Shown here: piece by piece, positions 1 to 4,863 of the stretch
Layout of the letters: each line of letters starts with the position of its first letter
Position numbering within the stretch: the stretch's first letter is position 1
Source of the DNA: Hyphomicrobiales bacterium
Lineage (GTDB): Bacteria; Pseudomonadota; Alphaproteobacteria; Rhizobiales; Aestuariivirgaceae
Assembly: GCA_014380505.1 (NCBI GenBank)
Contig: JACMJT010000219.1
Span: 1-5,918 of the forward strand
Length of the DNA stretch: 5,918 bases
Reading direction: 5' to 3'
The notes under the pieces: model-generated
Told to the model about the DNA's origin: nothing
Databases searched by the model: none
Seen by the model: the letters and a program-made list of their open reading frames with translations, nothing else
Position numbers and translations under genes: made by a program

Positions 1-1009
1 GGGTGCGCTCGCCCCAGTCGGGCGGATAGGAAAGGCCGATGGAATAGCCGGCGCGCGAATCCTTTTCGAAACCCCGGCGCTTTAGCGTGTCGAAGAAAAC
101 ATCGGCCACCGCGCCGCAGGTTTGCCCGGGCTTGCACAATTCGAGCCCCGCCGCGGTGGCCTCCAGCACGGCCTTCTCGGCATCGAGGAATTTTTGCGGG
201 GGGCGGCCCAGATAAACCGTGCGCGACAAGGGCGCGTGATAGCGCCGGTAGCAGCCGCCGAGTTCAAAGAACGTGCCTTCATTGTTCTGGAAGGGCCGGT
301 CGTCCCATGTGAGATGGGGAGCGGTGGCGTCCGCCCCCGAGGGCAGCATGGGCACGAAGGCCGCGTAATCGCCCCAGTTGCCGTCAGCGCCGAGGATCGC
401 CTGTTTCTGCACTTCGGCCACCAGCTTGTGCTTGGGCAGCCCCGGCTCGATCAGTTCGATTGCCTTCGCGTGCATGGCATCGACGATGGCCGCCGCCTTG
501 CGGATGAACGCCACTTCGTAATCGCTCTTCACCGTGCGCTGCCAGTTCACCAGCCCGGTGGCATCGGAAAAAATGGCCGCCTTGAGATGGCGGCGGAGCG
601 ACTCGTTGGCAGCCGCCGAGAACCAGTAGTTGTCCATCTCGACACCGATGCGCGCATTTTCCCAGCCGCGCGCCACGACCTCGCGGGAAAGATGATCCAT
701 GGGATGGCGTTCCGGCGATTGCACATAGTGGTCGGGATAGCCCACGATATTATCGTGGCGCATGAATGCGGTGCGCTTGGCGCCGTTGCCGTCCATGGCC
801 CTGCCCCACCACAGGGGTTCGCCCTCGAGGCCGAGCAGCACGGCTTGATGCACATAGAAGGACCAGCCGTCATAGCCCGTGAGCCAGGCCATGTTGGAGG
901 GATCCGACACGATGATGAGATCGAGATTGCTTTTGGCCATGGCGGCCCGCGTCTTGGCGATGCGCCGCTCATATTCGGACAAGGGAAAATGCAAGGGGAT
1001 GTTTGTCAT
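1..1009 (-). CDS. doeA: Ectoine hydrolase DoeA-like protein (creatinase/M24 fold), C-terminus outside the window
   Basis: The 336 visible codons, read leftward from the ATG at 1009-1007, give a two-domain creatinase/prolidase-type protein. An N-terminal domain of about 155 residues carries WLTGYDGWSFYVHQ (42-55), NIVGYPDHYVQS (87-98) and IGVEMDNYWFSAAA (121-134). A pita-bread catalytic domain follows, with PHLTWDDRP (231-239, conserved His232) and the end motif SYPPDWGERT (327-336). These match ectoine hydrolase DoeA/EutD as I remember it; that enzyme opens the ectoine ring to N-acetyl-diaminobutyrate in the cytoplasm. About 60 C-terminal residues should be missing, since the family is near 400 aa. 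The usual M24 metal ligands are not kept (FELGG and HAPLSRT replace DAG and GDITRT), as in creatinase. The start is not certain. The ATG has no Shine-Dalgarno, whereas an in-frame TTG at 1030-1028 lies 5 nt after AAGAAGG; family length favours the ATG. The gene is divergent from the 1077 dehydrogenase. The fold is sure; the ectoine substrate is probable only. Confidence 0.82.
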   Translation of the reverse strand, partial: MTNIPLHFPLSEYERRIAKTRAAMAKSNLDLIIVSDPSNMAWLTGYDGWSFYVHQAVLLGLEGEPLWWGRAMDGNGAKRTAFMRHDNIVGYPDHYVQSPERHPMDHLSREVVARGWENARIGVEMDNYWFSAAANESLRRHLKAAIFSDATGLVNWQRTVKSDYEVAFIRKAAAIVDAMHAKAIELIEPGLPKHKLVAEVQKQAILGADGNWGDYAAFVPMLPSGADATAPHLTWDDRPFQNNEGTFFELGGCYRRYHAPLSRTVYLGRPPQKFLDAEKAVLEATAAGLELCKPGQTCGAVADVFFDTLKRRGFEKDSRAGYSIGLSYPPDWGERT

Positions 1010-1076
1010 GGGCAGCGGCAGATTGGCCAAGACGGCCTTCTTGTGCAAGGGCCGTTGCAGCGGTTAAGGAAAACCC
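1010..1076. promoter_or_regulatory. Divergent intergenic region with a centred inverted repeat (candidate operator)
   Basis: Only 67 bp separate the start codons of the two divergent genes. ACGGCC (1032-1037) and GGCCGT (1050-1055) form a perfect 6-bp inverted repeat centred at 1043.5, almost exactly the middle of the spacer. Inside it is TTG-TG-CAA (1041-1048). On either side lie TTGGCCAA (1023-1030, a perfect palindrome) and CCGTTGCAGCGG (1052-1063, near-palindromic). I see no convincing -35/-10 pair on either strand. A regulator binding here to control both genes is inference from symmetry and position. Confidence 0.35.
1066..1070 (+). promoter_or_regulatory. Ribosome binding site of the FAD dehydrogenase gene
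   Basis: AAGGA lies 6 nt before the ATG at 1077. This supports that start codon and the very short divergent spacer. Confidence 0.7.
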
Positions 1077-2201
1077 ATGGGTCCGGACTTCGACATCATC
1101 GTGATTGGCGCTGGCATTGCCGGAGCATCGGTGGCGGCTCATCTTGCCGAGACACGAAAAATTCTCGTCCTCGACATGGAGGAGAGGCCGGGCTTCCATT
1201 CCACCGGGCGCTCGGCTGCGGCCTATGAACCCAACTACGGGCCGCCAGCCATTCGCGCGCTGACCCGGGCGGGCCGGAGCTATTTCAGCGATGGCGGGTT
1301 TCTCAACCCGCGTGCCACCCTGTTCCTGATGCCGGAGGGACAGGAAAACGATTTTGACATGTTGATGGCGGGGCAGCAGGGCTTGCGGGAAATTACCACC
1401 GCCGCCGCGCGCGGCCTGTTTCCCTTGCTGCGCGAGGGCTATACTCGTCGCGCCGTTCTCGATCCCGGCACCGCCGACATCGATGTCGATCTTCTGCATC
1501 AGACCTATTTGCGCCTTCTCAAGTCTCGCGGCGGAACGGTACTCTGCTCAGCACCCGTCGAAGCGCTGGAGCGCGGAAACGGCCTGTGGACGGCAGCGAC
1601 GCCAAAGGGGCAATTCCGCGCCGCCATTGTCATCAATGCGGCGGGCGCCTGGGGCGATGCGATCGGAAAGCTCGCAGGCGCCAGGCCCATGGGCTTGCAA
1701 CCCAAGCGCCGCTCCATCGCTGTGGTGCCCGTGCCCGATGGAATGGATGCGATGGCCTGGCCGCTGGCGGGCGACGTGGGCGAGACCTGGTACTGCAAAC
1801 CCCAGAGCGGCAAGCTGCTGGTCTCGCCGGCGGACGCAACACCTGTCGATCCCCACGATGCCTTCGCCGACGAGATGATACTGGCCGAGGGCATCGACCG
1901 CTTCCAGCAGGCCGTCGATTTCGAGGTGACCCGCGTCGAACACACCTGGGGCGGGCTTAGATCGTTTGCGCCCGACGGCAATCCAGTTGTGGGCTACGAC
2001 TCAAGTATCGAAGGTTTCTTCTGGCTTGTGGGCCAGGGCGGCTACGGCATTCAAAGTTCGCCGGCACTATCGCGTTTGGCCGCTGCTTTGGTGCGGGGCG
2101 AGGCCGTGCCGTCCGACATCGCCGACGAGGGGCTGGTGCTGGGAGAGCTGTCGCCGGAGCGGGCCGTTACACCGGGAATTCCCCTTCAAAAAGGTTCGTG
2201 A
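1077..2201 (+). CDS. FAD-dependent D-amino-acid dehydrogenase, DauA (D-arginine dehydrogenase) family
   Basis: This 374-aa protein is a DAO-fold flavoenzyme that should oxidise an amino acid to its imino acid, which hydrolyses to a 2-oxo acid and ammonia, passing electrons to the respiratory chain. An FAD-binding GAGIAG (11-16) sits in the N-terminal Rossmann unit. GFHSTGRSAA (39-48), DPGTADIDVDLLHQTYLR (129-146), LQPKRRS (207-213), HTWGGLRSF (289-297) and GQGGYGIQ (319-326) follow Pseudomonas aeruginosa D-arginine dehydrogenase nearly block by block. By that alignment the carboxylate-binding arginines are Arg212 and Arg295, and the active-site tyrosines are Tyr54 and Tyr239. Two positions differ: the guanidinium-reading Glu87 corresponds to Thr81, and His48 to Ala49. 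A non-cationic substrate is therefore likely, and I assign no symbol. There is no signal peptide or membrane segment. The MORN gene follows 31 bp later and may be co-transcribed. Other DAO members (glycine or sarcosine oxidase-like) are less good matches. Confidence 0.88.
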   Translation: MGPDFDIIVIGAGIAGASVAAHLAETRKILVLDMEERPGFHSTGRSAAAYEPNYGPPAIRALTRAGRSYFSDGGFLNPRATLFLMPEGQENDFDMLMAGQQGLREITTAAARGLFPLLREGYTRRAVLDPGTADIDVDLLHQTYLRLLKSRGGTVLCSAPVEALERGNGLWTAATPKGQFRAAIVINAAGAWGDAIGKLAGARPMGLQPKRRSIAVVPVPDGMDAMAWPLAGDVGETWYCKPQSGKLLVSPADATPVDPHDAFADEMILAEGIDRFQQAVDFEVTRVEHTWGGLRSFAPDGNPVVGYDSSIEGFFWLVGQGGYGIQSSPALSRLAAALVRGEAVPSDIADEGLVLGELSPERAVTPGIPLQKGS

Positions 2202-2223
2202 TATTGAGGGGTAACAACCAAAA

Positions 2224-2227
2224 GAGG
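2224..2227 (+). promoter_or_regulatory. Ribosome binding site deciding the MORN gene start
   Basis: GAGG lies 5 nt before the ATG at 2233 but only 2 nt before the overlapping in-frame GTG at 2230. The ATG is therefore the more likely start. Confidence 0.5.
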
Positions 2228-2232
2228 GCGTG

Positions 2233-2928
2233 ATGGGCTTTATAAAATCGTGGACGGCGATGTGCCTGGCAACGGGCGCGAGCTTGATCATGTGTCAAGC
2301 CGCGTGGGCGGAGGGCTGGTTGAAGGACACCGCTTCCGGCTGCGAGCTGCGCGAGGTTTATAAGGGAGAGGGCGTGGGGGTGGCTTGGTCCGGCAAATGC
2401 AAGAACGGCAAGGCCTCCGGCGCGGGAACGCTGAAATGGCTGGTGAACGGGGAGGTTCTCGCGACCGAGACCGGCACTTGGCAGGACGGCCAGCTGGAAG
2501 GCGAAGGGAGATCGGATTTCAACGGACAAGGAAGCGTGTTCGAGGGGACCTATCGCGACGGGCGGCCGGATGGCGTTGGAACCTTCACGTTTAAAAACGG
2601 CTCGGTGTACAAGGGTGATGTCGCCAAAGGCGGCATGTCAGGCAACGGTACGATGAACTACCACGACGGAACATTTTATACGGGCGGCTGGAAAAACGGC
2701 AAACCCCATGGGGAAGGCCATCACACCTTCGCCAACGGCAATGTCTATGAGGGCGCCTTTGTCAACGGATTGCAGAACGGGCCCGGCAAGTTCACCTACC
2801 CCGGCGGTGTTGTCTTTGAAGGCAACTTCGTTGATGGCCAGGGCGAAGGGAACGGCGTTTGCCGTGACAAGGCCGGGCATCGCGGCGCGTGCATATTTAA
2901 GAACGGTACTTTCGTGAAATGGAAATAG
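2233..2928 (+). CDS. Secreted MORN-repeat protein of unknown function
   Basis: The 231-aa product begins with a Sec signal peptide: a Lys at residue 5, a hydrophobic stretch over roughly 9-24 and an AWA-EG cleavage site after residue 26. Almost all of the mature part is MORN repeats, about 20-23 residues each, of the pattern Y/F-x-G-x-W/F-x-(D/N)-G-x-x-x-G-x-G. Examples are FEGTYRDGRPDGVGTF (103-118), YTGGWKNGKPHGEGHHTF (149-166), YEGAFVNGLQNGPGKFTY (172-189) and FEGNFVDGQGEGNGVC (195-210). I count six to seven units, with degenerate ones first and fourth. Four mature cysteines (37, 56, 210, 220) flank the repeat block and could form disulphides in the periplasm. MORN proteins form extended beta-hairpin arrays that often act as binding scaffolds, so no enzymatic role can be assigned. 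It sits between the dehydrogenase and dppA on the same strand; the neighbourhood does not explain its job. Codon use resembles the neighbours. Confidence 0.88.
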   Translation: MGFIKSWTAMCLATGASLIMCQAAWAEGWLKDTASGCELREVYKGEGVGVAWSGKCKNGKASGAGTLKWLVNGEVLATETGTWQDGQLEGEGRSDFNGQGSVFEGTYRDGRPDGVGTFTFKNGSVYKGDVAKGGMSGNGTMNYHDGTFYTGGWKNGKPHGEGHHTFANGNVYEGAFVNGLQNGPGKFTYPGGVVFEGNFVDGQGEGNGVCRDKAGHRGACIFKNGTFVKWK

Positions 2929-2964
2929 TTGCCATCTGCTCCCTTTGGTATCAGCCGGCCGCGC

Positions 2965-2999
2965 TCCAGCCGCCATCCACAGAATTTTGATCGGCTGGA
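2965..2999. repeat. 8-bp inverted repeat upstream of dppA (candidate operator)
   Basis: TCCAGCCG (2965-2972) and CGGCTGGA (2992-2999) are perfect reverse complements with 19 bp between them. The right arm overlaps the last base of the candidate -35 element at 2987-2992, so a bound regulator could affect dppA transcription. A run of A, not T, follows, so it is not an intrinsic terminator for the MORN gene. Confidence 0.35.
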
Positions 3000-3015
3000 A
3001 AAAACGTGCTTAGAT
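2987..3015 (+). promoter_or_regulatory. dppA: Candidate sigma-70-type promoter for dppA
   Basis: TTGATC (2987-2992) resembles a -35 box. It is followed after 17 bp by TTAGAT (3010-3015), a weak -10 box. Transcription would begin near 3021, leaving a leader of about 45 nt before the ATG at 3066. The 137-bp gap after the MORN gene and the strong expression usual for binding proteins make a promoter here reasonable, but the -10 match is poor. Confidence 0.3.
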
Positions 3016-3019
3016 GCCT

Positions 3020-3039
3020 GACGCCCCCGGCTGGGCGTC
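3020..3039 (+). other. Hairpin in the dppA leader
   Basis: GACGCCC (3020-3026) pairs perfectly with GGGCGTC (3033-3039) around the 6-nt loop CCGGCT. It is followed by C and six A, so it is not a terminator on this strand. If the promoter at 2987-3015 is used, the hairpin would form almost at the 5' end of the mRNA, where stems often protect transcripts from decay. That role is inference. Confidence 0.45.
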
Positions 3040-3050
3040 CAAAAAATGTC

Positions 3051-3056
3051 AGGGAG
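3051..3056 (+). promoter_or_regulatory. Ribosome binding site of dppA
   Basis: AGGGAG lies 9 nt before the ATG at 3066. It fixes the start there rather than at the in-frame GTG at 3006, whose extra 20 residues would precede and spoil the signal peptide. Confidence 0.7.
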
Positions 3057-3065
3057 TACAGATCC

Positions 3066-4661
3066 ATGAAACTCACCAAACTCTTCGGCGCAGCATTGCT
3101 CGTGTCGACCATGCTCGCCGCCGGCGCTGCCAATGCAAAATCGCTGGTTTACTGCTCGGAAGGTTCACCCGAGAACTTCACCCCCGCCATGAACATCACC
3201 GGCACGAGTCTCGATGCCGCCAGGCCCGTTTTCAACCAGCTCGTCGAATTCGAGCGGGGCTCCACCAATGTGATTCCGGGCCTGGCCGAAAGCTGGGAAG
3301 TTTCGCCCGACGGAATGACCGTCACATTCAAGCTACGCTCCGGCGTCAAGTTCCATTCCGGCGTCAATGGCTTTACGCCCACCCGCGATTTCAACGCCGA
3401 TGACGTGATCTGGTCCTTCGAACGCCAATGGAAGGCTGAACATCCCTACGCCAAGGTTTCCGGCGGCGCTTACGATTACTTCAACGACATGGGCATGCCG
3501 GCTCTCCTGAAATCGGTCGAGACAGTGGACGATCTGACGGTGAAGATCACGCTCAATGAGCCGAACGCGCCGATCATCGCCAACCTCGCCATGGACTTTG
3601 CCACCATTCAGTCGGCCGAGTATGCCCAGTTCATGACGGACAAGGGTACGCCGGAACAGTTCGACCAAATTCCGGTGGGCACTGGACCCTACACATTTGT
3701 CGACTATCAGAAGGACGCCGTGATCCGCTTCAAGGCATTCGACGGCTATTGGGGCGGCAAGGCCAAGATCGACGATCTGATCTATGCCATTACACCCGAT
3801 CCGACGGCGCGTTACGCCAAGCTCAAAGCCGATGAATGCCAGGTGATGATCGCACCCAACCCGGCCGATCTCGAAGCCATGGGCAAGGACGAGGCGGTCA
3901 ATCTCCTCTCGCAGCCCGGCCTGAACGTCGGCTATCTGGCCATGAACAACGAGAAGCCGCCCTTCGACAAAAAAGAAGTGCGCCAGGCCATCAACATGGC
4001 GATCGACCGCGATTCAATCCTGAAGGAAGTTTATCAGGGTGCCGGCCAGAAGGCCAAGAACCTGATCCCGCCAACGATCTGGTCTTACAACGACAAGGTC
4101 ACGGACTATGAGTATAATCCGGAGAAGGCCAAGGAAATGCTCAAGGCCGCCGGAGTGAAGACGCTCGAAACCGATCTGTGGTGGATGCCGGTGCAGCGCC
4201 CCTACAATCCCAATGGCAAGCGCATGGCGGAAATGATGCAGGCCGATCTCGCCAAGGTCGGCATCAACGCCAAGCTCGTGTCCTATGAGTGGGGCGAATA
4301 CAGGAAGCGCATGCAGGCGGGCGAGCACCAGCTGGGGCTCCTCGGCTGGACCGGCGACAATGGCGATCCGGACAACTTCTTCTTCCTGAGAAGCTGCGGT
4401 GCTGCCCGCGAAGGCGGCCAGAACCTCTCCAAATGGTGCAACAAGGACTTCGACGACAAGCTCATGCAAGCCAGAAAGCTCTCGGAGAAGGCCGATCGCA
4501 ACAAGCTCTATGAGGAGATGCAGGCGATCCAGAAGGAAGACGCACCCGACGTGATCATTGCCCACTCCACCGTCTTCGAGCCGGTCAGCAAGAAGGTCGT
4601 GGATTACAAGATCAGTCCGTTTGGCCGCCATGAGTTCTACGGCCTCGATATTACTGAGTAA
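3066..4661 (+). CDS. dppA: Periplasmic dipeptide-binding protein DppA
   Basis: This 531-aa protein is the solute-binding component of a dipeptide ABC importer (SBP_bac_5 family), very close in length and motifs to Escherichia coli DppA. Its Sec signal peptide ends in AANA-K, cleaved after residue 24. The mature start KSLVYCSEGSPENF, then VIPGLAESWEVSPDG (69-83), PVGTGPY (203-209), AFDGYWG (224-230), PGLNVGYL (284-291), NLIPPTIWSYND (332-343), MPVQRPYNPN (374-383) and GWTGDNGDPDNFF (427-439) are family landmarks. By alignment Arg378 and Asp431 correspond to the DppA residues that bind the peptide carboxylate and amino ends. Four cysteines (30, 258, 444, 458) match the two conserved disulphides. 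The stop is doubled (TAATAA). A 15-bp hairpin follows within 8 bp of the stop, and dppB begins 202 bp further on. Ligands of this family also include 5-aminolevulinate, haem and D-containing dipeptides, so the exact substrate is open. Confidence 0.95.
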   Translation: MKLTKLFGAALLVSTMLAAGAANAKSLVYCSEGSPENFTPAMNITGTSLDAARPVFNQLVEFERGSTNVIPGLAESWEVSPDGMTVTFKLRSGVKFHSGVNGFTPTRDFNADDVIWSFERQWKAEHPYAKVSGGAYDYFNDMGMPALLKSVETVDDLTVKITLNEPNAPIIANLAMDFATIQSAEYAQFMTDKGTPEQFDQIPVGTGPYTFVDYQKDAVIRFKAFDGYWGGKAKIDDLIYAITPDPTARYAKLKADECQVMIAPNPADLEAMGKDEAVNLLSQPGLNVGYLAMNNEKPPFDKKEVRQAINMAIDRDSILKEVYQGAGQKAKNLIPPTIWSYNDKVTDYEYNPEKAKEMLKAAGVKTLETDLWWMPVQRPYNPNGKRMAEMMQADLAKVGINAKLVSYEWGEYRKRMQAGEHQLGLLGWTGDNGDPDNFFFLRSCGAAREGGQNLSKWCNKDFDDKLMQARKLSEKADRNKLYEEMQAIQKEDAPDVIIAHSTVFEPVSKKVVDYKISPFGRHEFYGLDITE

Positions 4662-4668
4662 TAATCGG

Positions 4669-4700
4669 GCACGGGGCAATTTTTCAAAATTGCCCCGTGC
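4669..4700 (+). other. Perfect 15-bp intercistronic hairpin after dppA, without a U-tract
   Basis: GCACGGGGCAATTTT (4669-4683) and its exact reverse complement (4686-4700) are separated by only TC, giving a stem of 13 to 15 bp with a tight loop. It starts 7 bp after the dppA stop. The downstream sequence ACCTTCC has no T-run, so intrinsic termination is unlikely. A barrier to 3' decay protecting dppA mRNA, as with intercistronic stems in other transporter operons, fits better. Confidence 0.7.
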
Positions 4701-4710
4701 ACCTTCCATG

Positions 4711-4854
4711 TCCCTCTCCCATAGGAAGAGGGAGGGGCCCGCGCGGTACGCGTGGGAGGGTGAGGGGTTACGGCCATGGTTTTGAATACCGCATCCCCTC
4801 ATCCTCCCGTTGCCGCGGGCAACGGGCCCCTCCTTCTCCCCATGGGAGAAGGGA
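4711..4854. repeat. RIME-like palindromic mosaic: two inverted arms, four hairpins
   Basis: The arm 4711-4767 is repeated in inverted, diverged form at 4795-4854. Matching blocks are 4754-4767 with 4795-4808 (14 bp, one G-T), and 4731-4741 with 4823-4833 (11 bp, perfect). The outer ends TCCCTCTCCC and GGGAGAAGGGA also match apart from one inserted base. Each arm also folds alone: 4711-4720/4724-4733 (one mismatch), 4738-4745/4749-4756 (one G-T), CCCGTTGCC/GGCAACGGG at 4806-4814/4818-4826 (perfect), and CCTTCTCCC/GGGAGAAGG at 4832-4840/4844-4852 (perfect). The centre, 4768-4794, contains CCATGG. This architecture, and the CCCTCTCCC and GAGGGTGAGGGG-type motifs, resemble dispersed intergenic palindromic elements of rhizobia and relatives (RIME type). 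The family name is from memory of the pattern. Confidence 0.75.
4847..4853 (+). promoter_or_regulatory. Ribosome binding site of dppB, inside the repeat hairpin
   Basis: AGAAGGG ends 10 nt before the GTG at 4864 and is the only purine-rich stretch at a workable distance. Six of its seven bases (4847-4852) belong to the 3' arm of the 9-bp hairpin 4832-4852, and the seventh could add a G-U pair. The site would therefore be covered when the hairpin forms. Confidence 0.6.
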
Positions 4855-4863
4855 AAAAGTAAC

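Noticed and set aside
122..1228. Long plus-strand open frame of 368 codons opposite the DoeA-like gene
   Set aside because: It is antisense to a strongly recognisable protein, runs into the dehydrogenase gene, and its composition (His, Gly, Arg rich, no domain) is that of a high-GC shadow frame.
2284..2295. Lipoprotein signal (LIMC) in the MORN protein
   Set aside because: The residue before the Cys is Met, not a small residue, and a good signal peptidase I site (AWA-EG) lies five residues further on.
3020..3039. Hairpin read as a terminator of the MORN gene
   Set aside because: It is followed by a run of A rather than T on the plus strand, so it cannot be a standard intrinsic terminator in that direction.
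3006..3065. Upstream GTG start extending DppA by 20 residues
   Set aside because: The extension precedes a complete signal peptide, has no ribosome binding site, and the ATG at 3066 has a good one.
4669..4700. Hairpin after dppA read as an intrinsic terminator
   Set aside because: No T-tract follows the stem and the downstream dppBC genes have no visible promoter, so read-through is needed.
4711..4854. CRISPR-like array or insertion-sequence ends
   Set aside because: There are only two related arms, inverted rather than direct, with no regular spacers, no transposase and no evident target-site duplication.
4810..4863. Upstream ATG start extending DppB by 18 residues
   Set aside because: The extra sequence is the translated repeat element; homology to DppB begins at the GTG at 4864.
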